Source: Angiostrongylus vasorum (lineage: Eukaryota; Nematoda; Chromadorea; Rhabditida; Metastrongylidae). Taken from it: DNA of 64,000 nucleotides. This document shows positions 53,001 to 63,319 of this stretch, in pieces. A model generated the notes under the pieces. The model was not told the origin of the DNA. It saw nothing but the letters and a program-made list of their open reading frames with translations, and ran no database searches. Position numbers and translations under genes: made by a program. The stretch lies in NCBI GenBank assembly GCA_018806985.1, contig JADANN010000042.1:186001-250000 (forward strand), given 5' to 3'. How positions within the stretch are numbered: position 1 is the stretch's first letter; each line of letters begins with the position of its first letter.

Positions 53001-54592
53001 GTTTGTTTCGGCTAACGTCTCTGCGCCTTCGCTTTCCTCATAGCCGTATTGATCCGAGTAGATGGTCCGCAACTGGGTCATTGTCGCGATATGGGTGTTC
53101 GTTGTCGCATCGAGTCGAATCGAATGCAATGAGCAGCGCTCGTATAGGGAACTTCACTCGGCGGTGCAATATTGTAAAGAACTAGTGTCGGTCGCTTCTC
53201 ACCATCCAATATGATCTTCAATTGGCTGGCAATGCGTCACGTAGCAGTCGGTACTTTATTTGCTGGCATGTAACGTGGTAAAAGCTCCAGGATCCTCAGC
53301 GTTGATCAATCCCCTGAGGCATGCGCCATGCATTCGTTTTCACTAAGCATTGTTTGCAGGTGATTGAGTGCATATCTGGCCTTTACAATGAATCGCGGTG
53401 GCCTACCGATGTATCGAGCGAGTGCTGCTATGCTCCCAGACAAGTCTGCTACAACCAATTTGTTGCCGAGTCTGAAGAGAGGATGGTTTAGTGGGCTTGT
53501 GGCGCGTGACCGATTCCACGGGCATTGCTCTCCCCCTAGCGTGACAATATCTTAAAACCGATTTTCATGCTGCATTGAGGCGAATCCGATGGAGTGGTGC
53601 TCTCACTCCATTAGATTCGACTCGGTGTGACAACTAGCTCCCACATGGCGACAACGGCCAGCTGTGGACCATGGACTCGGATTAGGATCAATGCTGTTCT
53701 AAGGAAGACGAAAGCGCCGAAATGTTAAAAGGGTGAAAGGATAAAGCTCTCGGCGTTGATCAATCCATAAAAGATACGCCATGCATTCGACTTCATTAAG
53801 CATCGTTTCTAGGTGATTGGATGCACATCTGGCCTTTACAATGACGGTGGTCTACCGATGTATCGGGCCAGTGCTGCTATCCTCCCAGGCAAGTTTGGTA
53901 CCTGTTTGCCGACGTCGGAGGTATGGAAGGCTTGATGGGCTACGGGCGCGGGATCTATTCTTCGTGTGTGTTGTGGGACGCCTCCGACCACTGCGTCACA
54001 CGCGCCCACGGAAATGTTAGGCGACCAAAACTTTTCTACCAACTTCATGTCAGCTCAATCATGTAAAAAGTTGTCGATTATTGTTACCGAGGTTCAGGGA
54101 AGTGGGTTTTAAGGGAACATTTCAGTTCTCTTATCGCGTTATGAACTGCTTTTCTTGCGTAGAATACATGAATATAAGGGGAAATTACGCTCTCTACCAG
54201 TGTTCGTTGATTAAGTGACCGATTTAATCACACATTTGTCAAATACCTTTCCCAAAATTAATTTTTAGTGATTCAAATGTGTACTATACATTCACCATTT
54301 TAGTCAATTATATTTTGATCATGGTAGCTCACCTTATACACACCTTGACCTTCACATTCGGTGAGGTCCAGAATTTAAGTTTCAGAACACCATCGCCTTC
54401 TTGACATTGAATCGGATCGCTCACTAGTAGTGCCGAATACATTGGAGGAAGTTTTTGTTCTGAACCCGCTATCAAAAAAATATCCATCTGAAATTTATTT
54501 AACAATTGTACTTCTGACGTTTAGTTTAGCTCCAAGCCCATTACCACGATAAAGCACGTTGTTCCTTCTTTATATATACATATATGTACATA

Positions 54593-54637
<45 letters not shown>

Positions 54638-56090
54638 AATGGACGATTATACGGAAGTCTGCTTATGCAGTTTTCGCTAAAACAATCAATAGTTGACGGA
54701 TAGCTCATCTGTATCGTCGACAATACGTAACAACCGCGTCTATTCCTACTTTGTGTATATTTTCGCAACAGATTTAGTCTCAGTAAATGCGTTTCATCAC
54801 CAAGAGACGCTGTCAAGATTAGGTCGAAAGCAAACAAAAAATCAAATTATTTAAATCATTCGGCTGTGTACACCTTTATTTGAGGAATTTTCGAATCGAT
54901 AGCGCAAGACTATTTTGCCAGTTTGATTGATTGGGTAAATTTAAACGCTATGATACACAAACTTCATTGAGGTATAGATCGAAGTGTTGGACTTCCTATC
55001 TTTGCTGTGCAGAATTGATTTACGCGTTTCATCATGACTGCAGTCGTTAGTGGTGCTCCGCGGTACACGCTGAGTTCGATCCCGTGCTCCGAGCTCATCA
55101 AGCTTTCCATCCCTCCGAGGTGGGCAAATTGATACCGGGCTTATCTGGGAGAAGACCAGCATTGACTTGATACACCGATAGCCCAGAGCCAGTCACTGTA
55201 TAGGCACGGTATGCATTCAAATAGCTCTAACGATATTCAATTGAGTCGTATGCATTACGAGTCCTGCAGGCATTGATCGACGCAGGACGCTTTCCACATT
55301 CAACGAAGCTGAGATATTTGCAAAACTCTGGATCGCAGGTGCCTATGGTGGGGAACGAACGCGCTATTGTCCTTTCCGGGGAGTAACGCGTTCACCACCA
55401 CACCATGCAGGTCCTTCGTTTCGCCTGTCTCTCAGCTAGTTCTATCGATCTTTTGCCATCAGCAATCACCCGTCAACGGGATTGATCTGGGGAGCCCAAA
55501 TCGGCATTGAACCCAGTTAAGCTGAGGCTATAGTTATAATCACAATTTTAGACTTTTTTGCCTACTGCCTACTCTTTTTGATGGCAGGGTATATTGCGAA
55601 ATATAACTTCAACGAAGCTGAGATATTTGCAAAACTCTGGATCGCAGGTGCCTATGGTGGGGAACGAACGCGCTATTGTCCTTTCCGGGGAGTAATAGGC
55701 ACCTGCGATCCAGAGTTTTGCAAATATCTCAGCTTCGTTGAAGTTATATTTCGCAATATACCCTGCCATCAAAAAGAGTAGGCAGTAGGCAAAAAGTCTA
55801 AAAATTGTGATTATAACTATAGCTTTCCACATTGTTTATGCCTACTACGTGGGTGTGCATATGTGCGTAAAAATTGTGTCTTGCGCATTGGTTCGGTGAA
55901 TAACGTGCACATAACTCATTCGAAAAGAAAGGCGAGAGATTTTGAGGTCTACTTGGAGATCTTGCAAAGTCCACGTTTTCAATGAGAAATCTTGCCTGGT
56001 TACCTGGTGAACTATCCAACCCTTTACGAATGAACCCGGCTTCTCGGTGCAATTTGGAAAGCGTTGAAATATATAGCTTCTTCCCCTCAT
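41047..56090 (-). CDS. Extracellular protein with two tandem MAM-like domains
   Basis: Minus-strand exons in gene order: 56090-56004 (start uncertain), 54487-54333, 52793-52685, 52515-52404, 51162-51019, 47767-47605, 41499-41355, 41187-41047 (TAA at 41047-41049). Phases at the junctions are 0, 2, 0, 1, 1, 2, 0, all consistent. Domain 1 runs from about 56.0 to 52.4 kb and includes SALLVSDPIQCQEGDG, LKLKFWTSPNVKVKVC, and GGAVIIDDIIYNS with a closing GC. Domain 2 starts with IQCDFDKGSCLRKLEESGWR, continues with SSLTLGPFELPRSFGVEFCF and ends YVGLDQIDVYDP...SGC. This Cys and IDDI-like pattern is typical of MAM domains, which are extracellular adhesion or protease-associated modules. Length from the ATG at 56090 is about 351 residues, but that ATG may lie in intron and earlier exons may exist. 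The introns hold a mariner, a Penelope-like element, an RTE copy and SINEs. Confidence 0.72.
41500..42415. other. MAM-gene intron, no repeat recognised
   Basis: AT-rich intron between exons 47605 and 41499. No exon that fits the phase was seen here. Confidence 0.5.
43302..45408 (+). mobile_element. Penelope-like element (RT plus GIY-YIG), broken
   Basis: 43605-44100 encodes a Penelope-type RT (KVRPIISSVDWPTDRSAWFI, then a stretch reading VVTALYTNVSND). After an insertion at 44109-44534, 44535-44670 resumes with KYIDDCFVIFSTQEEMDKYF, the catalytic YIDD box. 44740-45030 covers the region before the endonuclease. 45173-45406 holds the GIY-YIG-type part (KVCGDEYVGETGRPLCVLIK). Order and motifs fit Penelope-like elements. 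Frameshifts and the insertion inactivate it. A hammerhead-like motif lies at its left end on the opposite strand (43411-43439). Confidence 0.75.
44109..44534 (-). mobile_element. SINE-B pieces plus an RTE scrap inserted in the Penelope RT
   Basis: 44109-44363 is SINE-B in minus orientation. 44363-44410 matches the C-terminal coding part of the RTE family in plus orientation. 44448-44534 is an inverted end of SINE-B. The whole block is bracketed by aagtatacaggtgat (44094-44108) and aaatatatagatgat (44535-44549), 12 of 15 identical, which I read as the target duplication. Confidence 0.65.
47768..49035. other. MAM-gene intron, no gene seen
   Basis: Several frames of 65-95 codons occur on both strands, but none fits the gene's phase or a known family. 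Confidence 0.45.
49040..49985 (+). pseudogene. Decayed Tc1/mariner transposase
   Basis: Plus-strand frames, with several stops and shifts, read RTVQTWFKKLRHREF, DEERCGLPSPI, ELGVDVSTLSEHLEML, ENRNHRRLEASLASFL, GEMIMAKKYIQRIYETHQK and DYGFFNRVDIFLREK. These follow the order of a mariner transposase, from helix-turn-helix to catalytic domain. It lies in the MAM-gene intron 47768-51018, opposite to the gene. Terminal inverted repeats were not identified. Confidence 0.8.
50260..50600. mobile_element. Short inverted-terminus element with two hammerhead-like motifs
   Basis: Its left end (50258-50301: GATTTATTTGGCTAGTG...CAGGGCC) and right end (50551-50597: GTCAGGAAGACGAAG...TTAGCCCAATAAATC) are imperfect inverted repeats of about 45 bases. 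Each carries the hammerhead-like motif, on opposite strands. No ORF inside. It lies in the MAM-gene intron. Confidence 0.6.
52985..53727. mobile_element. Inverted-terminus element with a nested SINE-A
   Basis: The left end carries the motif on the minus strand (53045-53010, CTATGAGGAAAGCG then ACGTTAGCC). The right end carries it on the plus strand (53694-53727, AAGGAAGACGAAAGCGCCGA). A SINE-A in minus orientation fills about 53290-53545. Confidence 0.5.
53290..53545 (-). repeat. SINE-A, left part diverged
   Basis: It shares GCGTTGATCAATCCCCTGAG, CATATCTGGCCTTTACAATG and GGCCTACCGATGTATCG with the other copies. The A-box end is degraded. Confidence 0.75.
53735..54010 (-). repeat. SINE-A, tRNA-derived
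   Basis: It begins GGATAAAGCTCTCGGCGTTG and ends at CCACTGCGTCACACGCGCCC, covering the full family length. Confidence 0.82.
54598..54632. repeat. (TA)n microsatellite
   Basis: A TA tract of about 35 bases, with looser TATA/CATA sequence just upstream. Confidence 0.95.
55040..55290 (+). repeat. SINE-A, degenerate
   Basis: TCGTTAGTGGTGCTCCGCGG and GAGTTCGATCCCGTGCTCC are followed by a diverged body (GATACCGGGCTTATCTGGG, GCATTCAAATAGCTC). Confidence 0.7.
55297..55815. repeat. SINE-B copy followed by a perfect foldback copy
   Basis: A minus-oriented unit (55297-55556) is followed by two arms, about 55565-55661 and 55701-55797. The arms are exact reverse complements as far as I compared them, around a spacer of about 40 bases. 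Confidence 0.85.
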
Positions 56091-56109
56091 TCAAGGGTAG
56101 TGCTGATAT

Positions 56110-57065
56110 GGATGATTTGAGAAGGATGAGTATATTTGAGTGGAGTAATTGTTAAAGTCTCAAAGATATTTCAGGCTGCCAAGATAGAGAATGTTAACGG
56201 GAACGATGTGCACTTAAAATGCATTGATATCATCCATAAGCAATTGTTGACATAGCGAAAAAAGTTCAATCACAATATCGCTGGACCGACAAGTCTTCGA
56301 TGCACTCATTTAATGATACTAGAGATGAGCTGTTTTGTAAATCATCCGGTGCCACAGGAGCTGATGTTCCTCTATACATATTGAACGCATCGATCAGTTG
56401 GAATGAGTATGAGCATAAAGCAGAAGTTTGTGAAGGAGAATACGCAGAGACCAATGGTCTTAACAACCTTGATTATTCAAAACCCAAAAACTCTATAATA
56501 AAATGGAGACGAAGGTATTCCATGTGAAGCTAAAAAAAAACTAGATGCAAACTGGAAAGTTTCACAAGGCACGAAAAAAATTGAGATACATTAAGGGATC
56601 ATCGCAACAACTAAGACCACTAATGGCAACATACAGCTGCACAAACTTGCTCTCAAAGTTGAACATGAGGTAATCCCGCCAGTGTGTACAAGTACGAGAT
56701 TGACACAGTGGCTCTGCTGGACCGATATCGCCGATGTCCCAATTTTAAATACGGGATGACGAGATGTGACTAAATCCGATTCTTACCTTCAAAAAAGCGA
56801 GAGGAACTAAAATAAAATGTACAATTTCAAAGCTGTCACCAATCGAAATTTCTTACAATTTGAACGACTTTTGAGAAGCCACCATTTTCCACAGCGCAAA
56901 TCAAGGAAAACGGATAATTCAACACCTTCACAAGTGCTAAAAAAGCCAAAAGCCTGGAACTCAAAAAATAAAGAACCAGCAGTGCAGTACTGTATTGGCA
57001 GGGAGGACATAAACGTAATATGGAAGCATTTTTTCAACCCATCTACTATCTCTCGTTTATAAGTT
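56110..57065. other. Unassigned region with short frames
   Basis: Plus-strand frames at 56300-56527 and 56817-57062 and a minus frame at 56466-56266 look mildly protein-like (the minus one holds DDLQNSSSLVSLNECIEDLS). None matches a family I know. The minus frame could be an upstream exon of the MAM gene, but no phase-matched splice was found. Confidence 0.3.
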
Positions 57066-57094
57066 CTTTCTTCAAGTCACGTTGAAGCTTATAA

Positions 57095-59390
57095 CCTGTC
57101 ACCTGTTAACTGTAGTCCCGTTGATCGTCGAGTGACTCGACCGGGCGCCAGTAAATCTTCCACTTTTTTCCTGTCGTGTGCAAGAGTAACCCAGTGGGTT
57201 CTGCTCGCTCTAGGGACTCGTAGAGCATCATATCTTTTTTCTAGGCTCTTCGTAAAGAACTCTGACCATCGGGTCGGTGGTCCTTCTGTAGTGCGTTTAA
57301 CACCCCGAGAAATCTAGTCACAAACGGTTCTTATTCATCGGTTATCATCCATACGCTTTACGTATCCGGCCCACCCTATCTTCGATTGTTTAGCGTACAG
57401 AACTGCATCTTTGATTTTTTGAACGTTGACGCAGGTCCGAGCTTCGAACCACTTCCCTTACTTTTTTGAAGCGGAATACTCCTAACATCGTCGTTCCGAC
57501 TACGCGCTCAACAACGCTGAGTGATTTCATCACCTTAAGTGTTCAGATCTTATACTCTCTGGACCGGGCGCTATTCAATTTCTCACCGACGAAATAGAAT
57601 GTCGGATTTCGGAAGGGAGAACCGGTGGCACGACATATCCACCCTTCTTTATTTTAGATGGGAAGGAGAACGTGTCTAGTGAAGAGATCTGAGTAGTATT
57701 CGCGAATGATTTTCTCCATTGCCTTTCTGGACGCTGTAACTGTTCCGTCTGAGCGTCGGAGTGCAATCATCTTGGTCATGTAATTGGCGAAGCTTCGGTG
57801 GATTTTGGGAATGCTTTTCTCAGCCTCTGCAATTACGACCATAGCTGCTGCTCTTCTCTCTTTAAGATATTCTTCTATCGCCTGTCCGCATTGTTTTGCA
57901 AGTTCTGAAGTGAATTGCCTGTTGCCTGCATCTCGAGCGATTCCACGCTAGCTTATCAGCTCGATTATTTTGGGAGACAAACGTCTCATGGTGATTTTCG
58001 AGATCTCAGCTTTCATAGCGCTAACTTGAAGATGTTGAATGAGCTGATCGTATTGTTAGTCGATGTTGTCGAGAACGGCATCTTCCGAAAAAGCCGACTA
58101 CTGAATTGAATAAGCCCCAGTTCATGCTTGTTCTGGGACTTCGTTTTTTGAACTTATCGGTTTTTTCCTCTTTTCCGCGAGAAAGAAAATCTTGCACGAA
58201 ATGACAACAGCGGCAGTGGGTAGGGCAAAACATTTGATTTACTATGATGTGGTCTACCTCGTTATGTTACTCTTCACTGGGAGACTCCTACCTGCAACGT
58301 TGAGGGCAGGCTTCTGGAATTGCGTATTACCATGGACGATCTTTGTCGTCATGATAAACCGTGGGTCCTAATGTAACGTTCTTCAGACGTTGTTCTTGGT
58401 CCAATCTGAGCGTTAAAATCTCCAATGATGACCCAAGCCAATATCGAATGCTACGACTTCCTCTTCGTTATATTTTGATGTCGGAGCGTAAATGAAAAGA
58501 TTATCAAAGCCGGTATTGATCCACATCTGTTCAATCGTAAACATCCGAATCGGGTTGTTAGTTGTTCGAATGAATCAATGTTCATGGACAAACTCGTGTT
58601 GACCAGAACGCCGACGCCGCCGGCTCCTCTGCAGTCGCATGTTCCGAGGACCAGTTCTTCTCCGGTGCCATAGACGGTGTTGAGTGGGTGGCATCTTCTC
58701 GTCTCCGATGATGCCGTGCCTTATTCTTCTTGCTTGCATGAGCAAGTCCTCTATCGAGGACTTGTGGGCAAGTGTGCGTACATTGTAGGTACAAACGGTC
58801 ACCTTAGTTCTTTGTGGTTTACGCAGCTTAGAACAGTTCTGAGATTTTAGCAGCTTTTCCATACACCCAACGCTGCCGAACTGTGGGCTCTTTCGGGGTC
58901 AGGGGAATGAGGGCCGTTTCTTCTCCTGTTTTTAGTTTCTTCATACCCACGTATTGCTTGCTGGGCTCCGAACGTGGGGGGCAGGGTGTACTCACGGGTA
59001 GCTTGCCAGTCCCTCCCAGCGTGGGCATTGAGCTTATTTGTTGGAGGCAACTCCTAGCCGCCTGCTTTATACTTCCCTCTCACTTGATTGCAGGCTTTTT
59101 GGCCGAATAGGCTCGTATAATAGAATCCACAGAAATTAGGACGCCTCCACAAACACATGCATGAATACGCTTCATAAATACAGAAAGTATGCGCCAAATC
59201 GGCGCAGTAGAAACAGCGAATCCTTCCCCTGGATCCACTTGCGTTTCAGGGGAAGCTAAGGACGCTTTTGGTCCGCGATTAATCCCCTATCCGCCATGTG
59301 GGAACGCGCCACGTAGCCTCGGGCCTAACCGGCTCGAGATCGCTCATATGAGGGAGATCCATGAGAAGCTGATGCTTAAAAAACACCTAT
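57095..59390 (-). mobile_element. RTE-like retroposon copy E with the RT core deleted
   Basis: On the minus strand the leader (59390-58850) and endonuclease start (58862-58575, [13 protein letters not shown]) are followed by remnants of endonuclease and linker down to about 57560. The sequence then jumps at about 57535 from the pre-RT region (SEIRHSISSV) to the post-RT C-terminal part. Roughly the whole reverse-transcriptase core is missing. The tail near 57095-57110 is ACAGGTGACAGGTT. Confidence 0.75.
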
Positions 59391-59566
59391 AAAACGGTAC
59401 GGTGTACATGTACAACGAGATCTTCCTTACAACACCAAGCACAAGCAGACAAATGAATGGAGTCGGTTTCAACGACGTGAATTGAAAGATCAGCCGTATT
59501 GAAAACGGCCTGAAGGAAATGACTTTTATGATATATAATTTTGTTTCATGCTCTTTTAATGCTCAG

Positions 59567-59687
59567 CAGCTGCAACTTCTTGGAAAACTTCGTCCGTTAA
59601 TGTGCAGATGGGAGATAGAATATGGCAGGACTCTTAATTCCGAAAGAAAGAAGTGCGAGGAAGGAACGGCGAGAGGAGATTTGGAAG
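59567..59687 (+). CDS. Isolated exon-like ORF, unidentified
   Basis: The acceptor ttaatgctcag precedes 59567 and the donor GAAG|gtattg follows 59687, enclosing 40 open codons and one base (LLGKLRPLMCRWEIEYGRTL and a charged tail). It is flanked by an RTE copy and SINE-B units, so it may be a stranded exon of a gene outside or a captured fragment. Confidence 0.35.
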
Positions 59688-59849
59688 GTATTGATGAGTA
59701 GTTGGCAAAGCGAACAGCTTTCAGTGAGGTTTCCCGAGATTTGAAGTACACAGCAGGAAGACTAACAATCTTCGGACTTCTTTGAAAATAGTTGAAGAGT
59801 AAAACATGATGTCTATTTTTTCGCGTACTTACACTCATTGTTCAACTTT

Positions 59850-60180
59850 AACTTATTATTTACTGCCTACTCTTTTTACGGCAGAGTATTTATTGCGAAA
59901 TATAACTTTATGACGCTGAGATATTTGCAAAACTCCGGACCGCAGGTGTCTGCGGTGGGTAACGAACGGGCTATTGTTCTTTCCGGGGAGTAACGCGTTC
60001 ACCACTACACCATGCGGGTCCTTCGTTTCGCCTGTCTCTCAGCTAGTTCTATCGATCTCTTGCCCCGCATGGTATGGTGGTGAACGCGTTACTCTTCGGA
60101 AAGGACAATAGCGCGTTGTTCCTCACCGCAGACTCCTGCGGTCCGGACTTTGCAAATATCTCAGCGTCATCAAACTCTTT
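59850..60180. repeat. SINE-B foldback
   Basis: A minus-oriented unit (59850-60062) meets an inverted shorter unit (60063-60172). Shared arms cover the CTGAGATATTTGCAAAAC to CATGCGGG region, with several mismatches. Confidence 0.78.
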
Positions 60181-60884
60181 GTTCAATTCAAATTCAACAA
60201 ACGCGAATAGACTAGAGCGTCGTACTTTGGTATCCATGGAGGGAATCTCCCCAATACTTTGCGAAAACACCGTCGATTTTCCCTTTCTCGACAATCTGAA
60301 GGCAGATTGTCAACGTAAGTGAAAGCTCCGTCAAGTCCCATCTTCAAAAATGAGTAATACTTGTTAAGGAGCAAGTCGCCAAAGTGGTATTGATGCAGAT
60401 AATCACGAGCACTGCGCTGTTTGGATCCCGTCGTGCACTCACCAAAACTCGCACTTTTCTGAGCTCGGGGAATTTTTGCCTGATTTCTCTGCGAAAAGCT
60501 CACACTCTGCAACCCATATGGAAGTAATACTATTGCCCAGCTGTCTCAGGATTCATGAGAGGATCTGTCCAACTAATATTCAACGACATTCATGATGAAA
60601 GGAAAAAACCTCAAGCAGTAGCCGCACCCAAACACAAAAGATTGAAAGAATGTTGTGAATGATGGATACGAGTTAATGACTCGAATGCTAGAAAAGCTCG
60701 GATCCGAAGAGTACATGTGAAAGACGGGTCGTGTAAAAAAAAACACTCTTTTTTACCACAATGGTAGTTATATTTCCCACCATACATTGCCACTACAAGA
60801 AAGAATAGGCAGTAAATAAAAAGTGATTACTCTTTGTTTACTTTCTATTTGCTGCCTGCTACAATTTCCTATAGCAGGGTATCA

Positions 60885-62700
60885 TCTGTATCACCTGTAG
60901 TCTCGTTGATCGTCGAGTGACTCGAGCGGGCCCCAGTAAATCTTCCATTTTTCCCCTGTCGGGTGCAAGAGTAGCCCAGTAGGTTCTGCTCGCTCTAGAG
61001 ACTCGTCCAGCATCACATCTTTTTTCTAGGATCTTCGTGAAGAATTCTGACAATCGAATCGGTGGTCATCCTGCAGTGCGTTTAACATCCCGAGGAATCC
61101 AGTCACTAACGGCTCTTATCCATCGGTTGTCATTTATACGCATTACGTGTCAGGCCCACCTTACCTTCGACTGTTTGGCTTAGAGAACGGCACCTTTGGT
61201 TTCCGATCATTGACGCAGGTCAGAGCTTCGGATCCATTCCTTTACTTCAGTGAAACGGGATACTTGTAGCATCGTCTTTTCGACTGCGCGTTCAAATACG
61301 TTGAGTGATCTTTCATCCTGCTTACGCAGCGACCAGGCTTCTGGCGCATACGTTAGGGCAGGAAGTACCGTTGAGTCGAAAAGGTGGCGACAGAGTCGGG
61401 TGTTCTTTGTTCTCTTCACTACATCCTCGATGTTCTTGAAAGCTCTCCAAGTTACTCGTTTCCTTCTGCTCAACTCAGGAGCTTACTCGATCAACTTGTT
61501 GATTTACGGACCTAGGTAGACATAATTGGAGCATTCGGAAGTATTCGTTCTGTCGAGCGTGAATAGGCCACACGAAACCAATCCGTTCCTAATGAACATC
61601 GTTTTTGTGAGATTTAATCGAAGACAAATCTTTCCACAGGCTCTGTCAAAGTCGGCAAGCATACGTTCCGCTTGGCTACTGTTTGGTGTCATAAGGACGA
61701 TGTCATCAGTAAAGCGAAGATGGTATAACTGCCGACCGTCGATTTTCACGCCTATATTATCCCACTCCAATGTTCGCATGACCTTCTAGAGGGTGGCGGC
61801 AAATGATCTGTTTTGACATCAATGATAATATCGTTGTAGAGTGGTGATATTATGGTTGTGAAATTTTGTACAGCTCACGAAGAATCTTTATGTACTGAGT
61901 AGGGGGGCCCTTGACTATCAAGGGCTTCCATGACAGCTCCTATCTCGACTGAGTCAAAGGCCTTCTTTAAATCGATGAGAGTGAGACAGAGCGGGCTTTC
62001 GTACTCTCGCGATACTTCAATGAGTCTTGTTATCGTGTGGATGTGGTCGATCGTACTAAATCCTTTTCGAAACCTTGCTTGCTCTCATGGCTGTCTTTCG
62101 TCCAGTGTTCTGTCAAACCTGTTTAAGATGACTTGAGTGAAAAGCTTGCAGAATGCAGACAGCAAGTAGATTGGGCGATAGTTGCCGATATCGTGTAGGT
62201 CACCCTTTTTTAACAATAACACGGTCTTGGTGGTCTTCCACTGGGTATGGACCTTGCATCCAGACAGGTAACGTGTGAAGAGCCGAGCCAGTGGACTGAC
62301 GGATGGTTCCTCAGGTGTTCTGATCTTGTTCTGTCCGGGCCTGGTGCTGTTCGATTTTTCACCGACGAAATGGCATGTCGGATTTTGGAAGGGAGAACCG
62401 GTGGTACAACATATCCATCATCATTTATTTCATATGACAGAAGGTAGACGTGGCTGTTGATGAGATCAGATTAGTGTTCGTAAATGGTTTTCCCCATTGG
62501 CTTTCTGGAATCTGTAACTGTTCCGTCTGGGCGTCGCAGTGCAATCATTTTGGTCATGTAACTGGCGAAGCTTCGGTGGGCTTTGCGAATGCTTTTCTCA
62601 GCCTCTACAGCTTCGACAATTACTGCTACTCTTCTCTCTTTAAGATCTTCTTTTATCGCCGGTCTGCGTTGTTTTGCAAATTCGGACGTTAAGTTCAGGG
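60885..62700 (-). mobile_element. RTE-like retroposon copy F, 5' truncated
   Basis: Minus strand: linker (62743-62471), SEIRH region (about 62430-62330), RT (about 62230-61504, with HHLRF-like HLRFTDDIVLM and RLNLTKTMF) and C-terminal region (61473-60859). The catalytic box FTDD is better kept than in copy A, but frameshifts remain. The 3' tail is ACAGGTGATACAGATGAT at about 60882-60899. SINE-B pieces abut both ends. Confidence 0.78.
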
Positions 62701-62950
62701 TATTATGCGAAACACAACCACAACGATGCTGAGATATTTGCAAAACTGTGGACCGCAGGTGTATTAGGTGGGGAACGAGAGCGCTAACTACCCTTTCCAG
62801 GCGCTAACGCGTTCACCACCGCACCATGCGGGTCCTTCGTTTCGCCTGTAACTCAGATAGTTTTCTATGGATCAGTGCGATCAGCAATCACCCGTCAACG
62901 GAATTGATCTGGGGGGCAACATCAGCATTGAATCCAGTTAAACTGAGGCT
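62695..62950 (-). repeat. SINE-B copy
   Basis: AGATATTTGCAAAACTGTGG, CACCACCGCACCATGCGGG, GGAATTGATCTGGGGGGC and CCAGTTAAACTGAGGC mark the family. It joins directly to the truncated 5' end of retroposon copy F. Confidence 0.8.
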
Positions 62951-63130
62951 GGATAGGGGCGGACAGCACAGTGGTAGTGATGTCCGTCATCACGAGCATG
63001 ATGGTAGTTCGATTCCGCTCCAGGCCAACCAAGCTTCTCATCACTCCGGGGTCGAGAAAATGGTACCAGACTTCTCTGGGAAAAATCACTCTCAGCAAAC
63101 CAATTGGGAACGCTCCAGTCCGGCTATCTT
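62950..63130 (+). repeat. tRNA-like SINE, SINE-A relative
   Basis: GACAGCACAGTGGTAGTGATG (A-box-like) and GGTAGTTCGATTCCGCTCC (B-box-like) are followed by CCAACCAAGC and GGTACCAGACTTCTCTGGG. The 3' part then departs from the main family. Confidence 0.6.
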
Positions 63131-63319
63131 ATGAATCCTTGGAGAATTGTTCGACCAGCATTCCATGATATTCAAGATGAAATGAAAATCCTCAAGCAAC
63201 AGAAACCACACGTAAAAAACTTGAAATGCCTTCGTGGACGATGTATGGGAGGAAACGAGTTGGATGTGCGAAGTGCTGGGATTCGCAGACTAGACGTGAA
63301 GACGGACCAAATAAAATAA

